Below, piece by piece: positions 33,298 through 45,101 of a stretch of 64,000 bases of DNA. This DNA comes from Phlegmacium glaucopus (taxonomy: Eukaryota > Basidiomycota > Agaricomycetes > Agaricales > Cortinariaceae): the NCBI GenBank assembly GCA_015039465.1, contig MU130240.1:59287-123286 (forward strand), in the 5' to 3' direction. Numbering within the stretch: the stretch's first letter is position 1; every line of letters begins with the position of its first letter. The position numbers and the translations under genes are program-made. Under the pieces are notes generated by a model that was not told where the DNA came from, did not search any database, and saw only the letters and a program-made list of their open reading frames with translations.

Positions 33298-36200
33298 TCA
33301 CGACACCGCATTCAAAGATCTCTCTTCTTCAACCGGACTATCAACCAAAGTTCTCCCACCCCCATCCTTATCCTTAGAAAACGAATAAGACTTAGGGATA
33401 GAAGGCGTAGGCGGTGGGATTTCCACAACTAGGATCGTCCTTCCTCCGCTACCACTCCCACCGTCCCTAACAGGTCCTTGAGGCCCAACATACCCACTCT
33501 CTCCATCCGCATAGTCAATAAATCGAACAGACCTCGAAGGCGAGCTTTCTCTTGTCGGTGTACGATGACCTTGGCGTGGATGGGCAGTACCACCAGCACG
33601 GATAGAATTGAGTCTATGATGTCGAATCGAATTATTGCTATCAGCCGTTCCAGGTCTGGATATAGGTGTAGAAGAAGCAAGAGGCGTTGCGTAACCGGTT
33701 GATAGAGATATTGTCGTCGATGAAGATGTAGGACTTGTAGGAGCCGTCCTTGGTCGAGAACGAGAAGTAGGTGGTAAATGAGGAGAATATTGGAGTGGTG
33801 GTATAGTCGAAGATGTGAGGATGGGAAGAAGTATAGAAGGTGAGATTGGAGTGGATGAAGATATTCCTGTTGGCGTCGCTGATGTTCTTCCCATTCCTAA
33901 CCTAGGATTCAAGGTCGGATAAGATCCAGACGTTGTCCTCAAGGAAGGCGTCGTGGTGTTCGGATTCATCCCCAAACGACCTGCGCGTCCTCTTGAAACT
34001 TCTGTGATCTCGTTATCCGCATTACTAGCCCTGGCAGTGTCAGAATCATAATCGTCGTAATATTGTACAGGATAATCGCTATCCAAGTTCAAGTTGACAG
34101 TATCAGCTGGAGTAGTTTTCAGAGGACGACGGTGCCCAACAAGAGGAGGAGCCTGTTGGTTCTGGCTAGTTCGGGAGGATGGTAGACGTGTTAAAGAAAC
34201 TGATCTCCTTTTATTCTTCCGTTCACGTGGTGCTTTCGCCGAAGGATCACTTGGTACCGGTGCTGCTGCTGCTGCCACTGCCGTCGTATCACCCGTGTTT
34301 CCGATCGTTGGTTCTGGTACAAGCACTGGTGTTGATGTCGATGCCACAACTCCACCCGCCTCTTGCGAATAATGACTGTCTTCCGACACGCCAGGTCCAT
34401 CGATATCTTCATCAGCCACGAGGGTATCAGCCGTAGTCGGTCTCCCCGTCCTCGTCCTATTCGCCATCTCCACCAACTCGCCACCACTCCCAGACGCAGC
34501 AACAGGAGTAGAAGCACCACTACCAGAACCGCCACCACCACTACGTCTCCTCCCAAAACCTAAATTCTTCCAAACTCCATGATCTCTCATTGATTGTCCA
34601 ATCTCTTCGGCTCCTCTCTCCAATTCATGAAGTTTTCTACCTGTCCATGAAGAAGTCGCACCCGCAGTTCCGTCCGTGTCAGTGCGATCATCGATGACTG
34701 TTACTTCCACCTATATCTCCCAGTTAGACCGAAAGAAAGAGAAACAAAAACTTGAGCGTACATCATCTCCAGGTCCACCCAACCGGCTTTCTACAACTAT
34801 TTCATCTCCTTCCTTCCATTCACTAGTTTGATGACGCTCGCCATTAGGTGGTACTGGACGGTCTTGATTCCCCCGGTCTTGATTGGCCTGTGGGGTAGGA
34901 GTGGGAGCTTGAACGCTCGGTTCCGTATCGGTATCCTCCTTCTCCACATTTTCCTTCTGTGAATCGGCATGGCTGCTGCTGTTGAGTGTACGCATGCTCA
35001 TCATAGTCATCGTTTTCTCCAACGGTACCCCCCTCCCCTCTCCTCTCTCCAAATCCCGATTGATAACAATATCCTCCCCCCTAGTAACCAACCTCGCCTG
35101 ATTCGTCCAATCCGGTGCACCAGTACGTCCACTCCCAGTCGTATCCCTCCTCGACCACGTCCTCGTAACACTATGAACCCTCCTCCCAAGACTAAACCCA
35201 GGAATCGATAACCCATGAATAGTAATCGAGCATAAAACCATGAACGCGACGATAGGTTGAATCATATCCCTAACCATCTCGATTTGATGTCGTTGGCCGG
35301 CTGAACCAGACGTAGGGTTATGCTCGACATAATCATGCAAGAATTCGCTCGCCAATGTCGATATGAAAATCGCGCCAATGCCCATAGGTCCGAAATGTCC
35401 AATAAACACGCCTTCCCTCCAAGTCTTGATATCCGGTATCCATCTAAACAAGCCCATTATAATCGGTAGCCTCCTCAACAGCAACACGAGAACGGCAAGG
35501 ATAACCAATCTCCAAACTTCAAATCCCATTGCTAAACCGCCAATGACCTCTTTATGGAATGTACCAAATGGCATCCAAGCACCGACGAATATGAATGCTG
35601 CGACGTTGAATAAAATGTCAATGACGCTGCTGAACACGCTTTCTTCTGTTTGTCTATTGAAGAAACCGTCCCATGCGAAGGCGGTACCGCAAGCGAATGC
35701 GGCCAAGAGATCGTCAATACCGAGAAGAGTGGTCAGGCCTATGGTTAAGATGGCTAGGGATAGGTATTGACCAACGTAAGATTGTCTGTCAATGAAGTCG
35801 TGACGTTGACAGAATTTCATCAAGTGGCGGAAGGAGAAACCCAGGAAAGCTCCTATGGCAATTCCTAGAATAACCTCATCTAGGGCGAAGTCAGGATAAA
35901 TTTAAAAGAAAGAATGGACAAAAAAAACTCACATAGCCAAACAACCAGAAACCAGTTCCTCATCGCATTACCCAAACTTGGTAATTCTGTCATGAGATAA
36001 AGGGCAAAGAACAAGAAAGGAAAAGCAGCTCCATCATTACAAGCACTTTCTGCAGCTAACAAATGACGGATATGGGTTGGAACGTGTTTGTCTGCCCACC
36101 TGCCTCCTACAACTGCTGATGCTAGGATAGGATCTGTTGGAGTAAGACAGGCGGATATGGCCAGGCTGGAGAGGAAATTAAGACCCGGGATTAAAGTGTA

Positions 36201-36860
36201 GATGAGTCCTGCGCAAACGAACCAACCCTGTGTGAATGAAAATAACATCAATTAATTTAGTATCCTCAAGAGTGAAACATGTGAAAATGCGAACCCAAGT
36301 CATGGTTGGTACGAGTAAGAAGAACAAGCTTTTCCAGTGTTTCACCATGTAAGCTTTGGGTAGTTCGACGCCTATTGCGAACACGCCTATAGCTAATACG
36401 ACACGTGTGAATTCGATGAGTATGAGATTACTGGGTTCTTCGGGGTTGGAAGCGTGGCCCAATGTTCGAGGGTTAAAGATGTTGGCGCCGTAAGGTCCTT
36501 GTGGGTTAGTTAGTTAGGGTTGTGCTTTGGGTTGGGAAAGGGGTTAAGTGATACCTATGATGATACCGAATATGAACGCCCAGATAGCTTCTCCAATGTA
36601 CAGCTAGAATGAGGAAATGAGATGTGAATTCCAGGTCCAAAGTGGTCCTACCTTTTCTCGAAGAAGCAGCGAGAACATGCCAAACTATTGAAATATTGAA
36701 TTTTTGAGTTGGCGAGATAGAGAGGAAGAACATACGAGAACTGTGAAAGCTCCAAATAATGCATAGATAACATGCGGTGTTGTAACGTCGAACTTAGGGA
36801 AGAGAGTCAGCCAGAACTGAACTCGTCCATTGAAATTAGACACACCGGAGAGAAATACAT
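33298..36860 (-). CDS. NHA1: Plasma-membrane Na+/H+ antiporter, NHA1/Sod2 type
   Basis: The first exon is only MYFSP (ATG at 36860), spliced through a 53-nt intron with a CTGAC branch site to FDVTTPHVIYALFGAFTVL. Further exons give LYIGEAIWAFIFGIIIG, PYGANIFNPRTLG, EFTRVVLAIGVFAIGVELPK, then the core GLIYTLIPGLNFLSSLAISA, CLTPTDPILASAVVGG and HLLAAESACNDGAAFP with the conserved Asp pair of cation/proton antiporters. The 12-helix part ends near residue 480. The remaining 500-600 residues (35.2-33.3 kb) form a hydrophilic Ser/Thr/Gly-rich tail, as in yeast Nha1. It exports Na+ and K+ in exchange for protons. The frame is intact to the TGA at 33298. Confidence 0.92.
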
Positions 36861-38467
36861 GATGACGTCGTTTAGGCGCTTTTAACCCAACGGCGTAATT
36901 CCCTCAGAGCAGTTAGAAACTCGGAGGCGGGTAGAATAGGAGGCCAGAGGGTGGTGGGTCTGAGGGAACACTGATTTACGACGATAATATATATCTAATT
37001 CAAAAAATAATAAAGGCACGTGGAGTATCGTGTCTTGTACATAATCCCCGCTAGCGTAGCAAGGGTTCAACGTTCAATGACAAATAGATTCTTATAACTC
37101 CTGACCTTTTTGCTCTCAACTTTACACTTGGCAACAGGCAAGTCCAGAGCTACCGAAAAGTCGGGAAATAGTGGCCTGACTAACGATATGCAGGGATGTC
37201 TTTACTAAGGGACCCCGAGAACTCGTAAGGCACGGCGCGGCGGCGCACACGGCAGTAACGGCATGAGACCCTCCTTTCTTCCTCGCTTCCAGCTTCCAAC
37301 ACCTTGCTCTGGAGTCTGTTCTACGTTGACTCTCGACTCTCAAATTTAAGCAGCTCTGCTTGTTGTCGTCACTGTCATGGTCTCTCTCTCTCTATCGTCT
37401 TATTCCAACTAACTACAATACAATCCCTCGAGATCTTAGGTTTGACACAACAAATGGTCTTCGGATCGGACTTCTTCGGGTTCAGGACTCAGGGTTCTCT
37501 TGTTTCACGGTTGCACGGTTGAATCGCACTAGCTCAGGATATACACCTTCAAGTTCCTCAGTACGATGGGGGAACAAGCACGCAGGAAAGAGGAGGAAAG
37601 GCAGCAAGACTCTGCAGGTCATGACGAGGATTTGATTGGTAAAAACCGCCTTCATCTCAATCTTTCATTCCCTCATTCACATTCCAATTCATTAAGGGGA
37701 CAAAAAAGAAGTTACGATCATGAATGGGTAAGAAACCCCTTCATTTAAATTCTTTCATTTGAATCCCTTAAGGCACCAAAAAAAAAATTACGACCACACC
37801 AAGGTGACACCAAACGTAGAAGGATTTACTTACTTTGGGAATTCATACACCCCTTCCGACGCAGGCTGCCAAGGTGCTTGAGAGTCAATATTCCAAACCT
37901 GGACCGCCAAGAGCCTCTCACCCCATGATATGCATGAACATAACCACTTATACCTTTGACGGTCCTGTCTTGGCATATGTCAATGACAACTAGTCCACCC
38001 TAAGCGCCCTTGGCCAAGGTTAATTAGCGACCGTAGCGATCGGAATGCTCGGAAAGAATCGGAATGGTTGTTTTTAATATGTCCTGTCTGTCTATCCCTT
38101 TTCTCTTTTGCCGTCGCCTATCTTGGCAACCTGAAAGTCAATTCGATTTCAGCGCCCAGAGAGGATCATAATTTTTTTCATCTATCCCTTCATGGAATCC
38201 ATTGAATTCCTAACGAAATAGGACGACTATGTTCGTTGATCTCATGACAATCCCCAGTTCTTGGCGATGATATAAATCACTGATAATCCTAAGGCTCCGC
38301 TTATCACCCATCTCTCCAAATTATTGCGTCATTTGGGGGCTTGCAAACTTTGTCGTTTTCACGCACGACTCGATAGATGGTTTCCTCTGGGTTATGCGAT
38401 GCTTAGGCGTCCTCCATATCTATGTCTACTTCGACGGTCGCATACTCGAATGCTGGTCGAATCCATG
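36861..38467. other. NHA1 upstream and intergenic region
   Basis: The NHA1 promoter side should lie here. A short rightward frame at 37566 (MGEQARRKEEERQQDSAGHD) could begin a small spliced gene, with possible introns after DEDLIG and after IMNG and an end near 37877. The downstream sequence is not recognisable, so I do not call a gene. The rest has no coding signal. Confidence 0.35.
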
Positions 38468-38588
38468 ACTGGGGGAATTAACGTTAACCCCTGATGAAAA
38501 TTCACTTGGAATCAGAATCAAAGTGGAAAAAAAAGCCCAAGCGACGCTTAATTAATCTAACGAACCGTTGAGCTACTTTTGTGTGAAC
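38468..38588 (-). repeat. Inverted repeat copy 2 flanking NHA1
   Basis: Reverse complement of 32629-32750, 5.7 kb away, with NHA1 between the two. Confidence 0.85.
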
Positions 38589-39039
38589 GCCGTGTGGAAT
38601 ATTGAAACGACCTCCCTTGTTGTGTATTTAAATCTGAAGGTACATTTGCACAACATCTCACAAACAGTCCGAACCGAAAACTGACGCGCACCACCGAGAC
38701 AAGTTATTCTAAAAAAGAAAAAAAGTCCAATTTTTTTTATAAATCCTGTATGTAAGCACTTACAAAACTTTCTTTAAATTTAAAACATGCATACGAGATT
38801 AATATTCGCTTCTTCAAATTATCCAGTGGTATTTTTTCCAGTGTATGTCTTCTTCTCCACCCTCTGCCGCACAGTTGCCTTCTCCCACCAGCAAACCCAT
38901 AAGCGACCCGCGGGGCCAGAAACACGCGTTTTTAAGTGACCGAAACGTGATACCGAAACAATGATGTGAAATCTCTTATCGCTAGCCTTGCTCTTGGTTC
39001 TGCAACCCTTCATGATGACTCCACCTACCCTGCTCGTTT

Positions 39040-39674
39040 TCAGTTGATCGCTTTGCCTTTCGTTCTCCCCTCAACCAAGTACTGGATTCCAGCAAATGCA
39101 TTCGCCAATAAAACCTTGCATTTTGGAAATCGGCACCCAACAGCGCCATCCTCTACTGCTGACTTCAACAAGTCCAGCCCCCCCCCCATCTTCGTGAGAA
39201 TTGATAATACAGAGGTGGCATCGTCCATGAGGGTGCCGACATTTCGGGGGTCTCACTTCGACTTTCCGCTTCGTTCGCCTCACCCAGGCTGACACCCTTT
39301 CCTCAGTCTTGGGCTAGGGTTGCATCGGCGGTGGATGGAAATTCTTTCCATGTGCTGCGGCCTTCGGCGTGGCGGCGGCACAGGAGAGATGATGGAGGTT
39401 GTAAGTTCTCTGGTCTCCTTCCCTTGTGACTCATTGGGTACTGCTGCTGAGGGATTTCTGTGTGTGTATAGGGATTGGTAGGCGGTGAAAGGGATATTAC
39501 GAGTGGCGCTAGCTTCGACTGTGGCGCGAAAACACGAGGATCGATGAAAGACTTTTTGGGGGTCTCGCCCCGTCGACCGGCTATAAATGTGGCAGATTTG
39601 TACCAAGAAGGTTGGGCTGCGGAGGGTGCGGGTCCAGGAATTGTCGGGACTTTTGGGACGGGATTTCTATGCAT
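39040..39674 (-). CDS. Possible small gene, unrecognised
   Basis: Leftward frames at 39303-39674 (MHRNPVPKVPTIPGPAPSAA, Pro/Ser-rich, possibly organelle-targeted) and 39040-39228 (DATSVLSILTKMGGGLDLLK...FPKCKVLLANAFAG) could be exons of one gene. The intervening 75 bp is GC-rich and offers no clean intron. The second exon has a helical, conserved-looking composition. No family identified. Confidence 0.3.
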
Positions 39675-40000
39675 TCTTTCGTGTCATTTCGATACCGAGC
39701 CGCTTCAGTTCGTTCTCATTCCCGGTCCTGCCGCCTTTATATCGCTAAAAATTCGCTAAAAATTCGCTAAAAATTCGCACCAACAAAAAAACCTGCTATC
39801 CCTTATTGAACTTGAGGTTTGCAGAATAAAGGTAAACCGGCTGCCGTCCTCTCTAATCTCTACTTCGGTCGTCCTTGACATCGGTTACCATCATAACCTT
39901 TATGCATTAAAGATCTGAAGTTTAAGTGTTGTTAACGTCGACCTACGTTAACTACATACATAAGAAATTAAGAGTCCGGGCCGAAAAAGTTGAACTAGTA
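39675..40000. other. Intergenic region, no gene seen
   Basis: Contains a short triplicated aaattcgct run near 39748. Otherwise nothing recognisable. Confidence 0.4.
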
Positions 40001-40805
40001 AGGTAGGGCTCATGCACAACCTCACCATATCACGTGCATGTGACATTCCGTGACACGCAGCTTCCCAAACAGGTGCTGAGGCAGCCGCCTTCGCATTTAC
40101 GAGCGGAATTAGTGTAAGATAGGTACTAACACCGTATCAAAACGAAGACAACTAAAATACATTAACACAAGCCCGCCCCTCCCACATCCTTCACAAGCGC
40201 GGCGGGCATGCAACGGCGTCCACGGTATTTGTTGTTTGCCCAAGCACTGGCAAGCAGCTTCTTTTCTGGTCAAACCACGCTTGTATGCATCTGTAAATTG
40301 GCGTGAACACTGTGAAAATCTAGTGAAGTCAAGTAAATAGTCAAATTATATTTGAGGGAGAGAGAATTGAATTAAATACCTGCACATTTCGACAATAGTG
40401 AAATTTTCAAGGGATTCTATCATGTTAGACTCAAGATCCTCCTCCTTGGTAGAAGGGGGGGCTCATTGGCTTCATCTCACCTAGTATTTTTGGTATTGCC
40501 ACTGGCCCATTTACTTAGGTTTTTGAGGACTCCTAGAGACCTCCTGGGCATGAGTAGTAGCTTCTGAGTCTTCTCAAGTCCGAAAATGCAGTAAAAAATG
40601 GTGTATTTCTTGAATAGCATCTCTACTAGGTCCTAATTCAAAAAATTGGTTGCAGGAGGTTCTTAATATATCTATTTAATAGGGTGCCCTGGGACCCGAT
40701 AAGACAATTTCCCCTTTGTGCAAGCGCTATTCACAAAGAGGTGGTTTCATGGAAATTGTCACGCTTAGTCACGTGATGTGGTGAGGGTGTGCATGAGCCC
40801 TACCT
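40001..40805. mobile_element. 805-bp MITE with TA duplication
   Basis: The ends are inverted repeats of about 38 bp with a few mismatches (AGGTAGGGCTCATGCACAAC at the left; complement at the right, sharing CCTCACCA and ATCACGTG). TA stands at 39999-40000 and 40806-40807, consistent with a Tc1/mariner-type target. The interior has no coding frame. Confidence 0.75.
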
Positions 40806-41348
40806 TATATTAACCCCATCGCTATTTCCGATTCCGGAAACCCTCTTACCTTTTCGGACACATTTTTCATTCGAGTATTTGTTATTAGATCGTTTGAGTT
40901 TTTTTTCTTTTCCCTGCAGGCTTGCAGGGATTTCAAGTCAAAGAGGGTAAAAGAATCCGAGTCGTTACAACTTTAAAAACTCTCGACGAAACAATTTAAA
41001 TTTCAATTTCAATTTAAGACTGTATGTAGACCTGAGGAAGAAAAAAAAAGACAATATATGATACAAAACTTTTTCTTTTTCTCCTTTCGTCCTTTGAACC
41101 TTCGACAAACAATACGTTTTCCTCCTCCGTCGAAGTATTCTTCTCCCAATAGTTCACTCTCAAGAAAAAGCTATACTCTTTTCACATATATATACAGATT
41201 TTTTTCATCATCTCAATTTCCGAGTTCGATCCGACGAACCCAAGTCAATTCCTTGGTTAATTGCGCTCGAAGATGACCTAGGCGCGATTATTTTGTAACA
41301 AGGTTGAACGGAATGTTCGTAATCTTTGTTATATATGCATTATTAGTA
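40806..41348. other. Intergenic region, no gene seen
   Basis: Pyrimidine/AT-rich DNA beyond the 3' end of the DUF6534 gene; no supported gene. Confidence 0.4.
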
Positions 41349-43620
41349 TTAATAAAGTAAAGGCAACCTTTGATCAGAAACGCTCACCTCAGATTTTTCA
41401 AGATCGAGTTCTTGATCAGAATCAGTCGCAAATTCTTTAGTAGTATCAATTTTGATTGAGATATTCGTTGGACGCTGGTTGAAAAAAAAAAAAAAAAGAG
41501 ACCAAGAAAAAAGATCCTTTTTGTTAGCAAGCAAATTTATCTGAAATCTGAAAATATAAAAAAAATAATGATAATTCACCATGGTCGTCATTGGCCCGTT
41601 TTTTGGAAACTCACGTAACGACACCGAGAGGTTCTCGCTAGTGGTTTGAATGCCTTCTCCTGCAATTCTGATCATTTTGCGAGCGTTGAGAGTCGCGAGG
41701 AGGGAGTTGGTATATACTATTTGGACCGAATCAGCTCTCGGTTAGACGGGTGATTGATAGGGGGAGGAGAGGGTGGGAAAGGAAGGAAGGAAGATGGATG
41801 ACGTTGAAAACCCAAGTAAAAGAACTCACATCTCCCAATACAGAAGAAAAACCCGATATAAATAAAAGTATGTCCAGCGACGACGATCTAAGGTACATTT
41901 TTGAGCGACATGCGACATGCGATAGAAAGAAAAAAATGCGAGTACTAACAGAAACAAGAGAAGCCACTGCACAGATGCTTAGGAGAATTAGCTTCTGAAT
42001 GTTGAACGAGTCGAGGAGTGGTAAATACCTGGTCAAGAAACCCGTATTGACCGCGAACAAAATCTAAAAGGAAAAAACCAAGAGTTCGTATCAAAAATTA
42101 TGGGGTTGTGTGTGGTCAAGCACATACGAGTTTGTTGATCATAGTATCCGATCTAAATAAAAAAGACAAACGATCAATGTTAAAAGCTCTTTTTTTCAAT
42201 TGAGCGACGGGTGTAACTTGCCTGTGAAAGCCAGTGCGGGAGAGGTGTAGAATGATGCAAAGGGTAGCCGCAATAAGCACATCGCCAGCTGCGGCCAGCG
42301 CATTAACGAGAATAGAGAGAGCCTGATTGTAATAAATTGCAACATCAGTCTCTAGGTTGATAGTCGAGGAGAAGTGTAAAAGGTACCTTGAGTTCGACGA
42401 GTTGAGCGAAATTTTGGAAATGAAGTCTTAAAAAAGTGAGTTTGAGTCAGATAGTCGGTAGATGGGATGTAATAAAGGATAACTGACGACTCTACGGTGT
42501 ATACTTCGCATTGTGGATTGATTAATTTATCGCGTAAAACAGTTGGCAGCAAACTTGACATACCAACAACACAAGCTATACAAGATAACGAATGAGAAAG
42601 GGGGGTTCACATCAACAAAGAGGTAGAACATACCGAACTCTCCAAGCACTAATAAAGCCTACGTTTCAAAAAAAGAGTCAGAACTTCACAGAATTAACGA
42701 TTATCAAACATGAAATACCCACAACAACTGAAGTTAAAGCTATCCTTCTGTTACTCACTAAAAGAAAAATAAGACGTAAATTAGTTCATTGGAATAAGAA
42801 GAGCCGTAGAGAGCTTCAGAACGTACACCGCCACACGCGTATCGCCAAGAAGCTGTAGGGGAAGAAGTAAGGGGCTAGATACTTTTCGGAGAGGGATGAT
42901 GAGCGTACCTTTGAACGAGTAATGCTGTAAACCCCTGTTGATCGCCTTTTAGCCTTGGACAGAGAAACGCGGAGAAGGATGAAGACCCACGTTGAATAAC
43001 ACTTCAACCTTTTATGGGGACCGATATTGAGTAATGCGGTGCGAGAATTTTTTTAACCTAGTACTTACGAGCATGCTCCTGGGTAACGAATAGTGAGAAA
43101 AGGATTCGAAATGGGTGATAAAAGGATATATTACTAACCAGACGAGTTTTTGAAGTTCGGCAGGGTTTCCCCAGTTCGTGATGGTGTATGTATAAACTAG
43201 GGATATGTAAATGGAATCAGCTTTGGAGGGTGGGTTAACGACTGTGTTTCATACCAGTGTGCGTGATGAGGGCTTGATGTATTGTGTCGAAGAACATAAC
43301 AGCGCTAACCTATCGATGGGTTGGTTTTTTTTAAAATTGGAAACAAAAACGCAACCTTACCAGGAGTTTGATAGGCCACGTATCGGTTTGGTGTGTGAAG
43401 TAATACCAAGCTTGAACGCACGACACTGGGGAATAATAGGTGAGCGGAATGAGGGAATCGCGAGGTAGGTGTTTTACCTCCATGCAAGCTTGAAAAAGGC
43501 GAGATTAACTCGGAATAGTCACGCTTGGAGAAAACGAAAAGTACGTACGTTGCAGCGACGACCAGGCCAACGAAAGCAGCCCCTAACCTGTGAATGAATG
43601 CGTCAGAATCTGAATTTGAA
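41349..43620 (-). CDS. Seven-helix membrane protein, DUF6534 family
   Basis: Many short exons spell the conserved order of this Agaricomycete family: GAAFVGLVVAAT, VQAWYYFTHQTDTWPIKLL, FDTIHQALITHT, YTYTITNWGNPAELQKLVW, LHFQNFAQLVELK, LSILVNALAAAGDVLIAATL, CIILHLSRTGFHR, SDTMINKLILFAVNTGFLT, ICAVASLVS, then the near-C-terminal NSLLATLNARKMIR and a polar tail ending at 41349. The initiating exon upstream of about 43600 could not be fixed. Function is unknown; the topology is receptor-like (seven helices), though no ligand is established for the family. Pieces of this gene recur at 51.5-51.8 kb and 63.7-64.0 kb. Confidence 0.8.
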
Positions 43621-45101
43621 AGGGAATGAACGGATTGCCAACGTGTTATCTAAATGTAAAGCCATAGAGAAGAAAAGCGGGAGTATATGCGAGCACTGAA
43701 GCAGGTCCAAAAAAAAAGTGGGTTGCCCCAGAACTAAAGACGTTGATAGTTATATACCAATCCCTGGCCTACTCAAAAAAAAAATGGAATAGAATGCGAA
43801 GCACGGTGGGAAGAAGCAATTTTGATCTTCTTGTTGCACATAAAAGGATCGAGAACCTTGGAACACCAGCGTGCATGACCCCTCTGCGCCACTCGGTCGC
43901 CATATGATCATGAGTCCGGAGGATCCGCGCAATGATGGGCCCGTTATCGAAGTTATAACCCTAACCCTGAGTACTCCATTGAAATCTAAAACAAAAAAAC
44001 GTATGGAAGAAACCAGATAATACAGTCGGCATTTTATCTGGTTTCCTAGTAGCTCTAGAGTCGGCAGCTCTAGTTGAAAGGAAAAAGGACATTACTATAC
44101 ACCGGATATTTTGGACCTTCCGTCTCCCTGCACTGGTCTATAGCTTCCAGAATTTCTTCCTAGAACTCAGCCCAGATGCGGAGTCTTCCCGCCTTTACTC
44201 GAGCAAGGCCGAGAAGGAAATAGTCTTTCCTTGTGGACCCGACCACCAATGAACAAAGTACTGCCGATCTCTTCAACTTGAATTGGAGTCGCACTCAGGC
44301 TCCGAGACCCATGCTGATCCTTTTTAAAGGATAACTATAATACCTTGAGGCAAACGGCACCGAATGTGGTTCGTACTCGGACAATTCTTGGAAAAGTGAA
44401 CTTGAACCTTGAACTTGAAATCAAAAAAAAACATCGATTCTATAAATCTCCTATAGAATTTTTTTAATCCTAGTTCGCGATTGGATAGATTATAGATTTG
44501 AAAACAGACCATGCCAAAAAACTCTTCATCCGCCTTAAGTTGAAAAGCTTGAAGCTTGGGAAGTCCCGCCATATTGTCTTCCCGTCGTCGGAAGGTCTTG
44601 CAAATTCCCTCGGGTGCATTTCTCACCAACTGTCATGGTCGTCGCCTTCTATTTCCTGAACTCGTTGCTTTCAAATTGGCTAGGTAGTATCGCCGTGCAC
44701 TAGTCGAGTGCTTCGCGGGACTCGTGCATATTATGACTGTTAGTCTATCTCTCCGCGGACTACCCGCGAATTTTGTTTCTGCCTAGTTTCAATTGGTCCC
44801 AAGTAATTTGCTTGGACGTGGGTGGTTGGTTGGGAGGAGATCGCATGTGCGCGTGGTAAGAGAAAGCAGAAAATTCCCAATGCAACTTTGGTCAATGAGC
44901 GTAAGTATTGTTCTGCTAGATTGCGTGATTAACCCGAAGCGGCAGCCTTGCAATAGTTTCCCCCTCTTTTTGATCTCATGGGTCCTGGTCTCACAGCAAC
45001 GAAGCAGACTTTGCGGTTTAGTAATCTACAAACAAAAGTTAAACTGTAAAAAAAATAATTAGTAACGCTTGGCAATGTTTTCCAATATCTGCAACATACC
45101 T
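43621..45101. other. Intergenic region, no supported gene
   Basis: One 101-codon leftward frame (44324-44629; phrase DNMAGLPKLQAFQLKADEEF) has some protein character but no partner exons. No RNA gene was recognised. Confidence 0.35.

Noticed and set aside
34094..34563. Rightward frames opposite the NHA1 tail
   Set aside because: Shadows of the Ser/Gly-rich coding strand with no independent support.
43211..43468. Rightward frame at 43211 as a small gene
   Set aside because: It is antisense to well-supported exons and introns of the DUF6534 gene.
43945..43965. Telomere-like ccctaaccctga
   Set aside because: Only two units; far too short to be an interstitial telomeric array.
44660..44790. 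Palindrome-rich stretch resembling a tRNA gene
   Set aside because: Stem-forming words are present, but no GGTTCGANNCC-type B box and no plausible anticodon arm.
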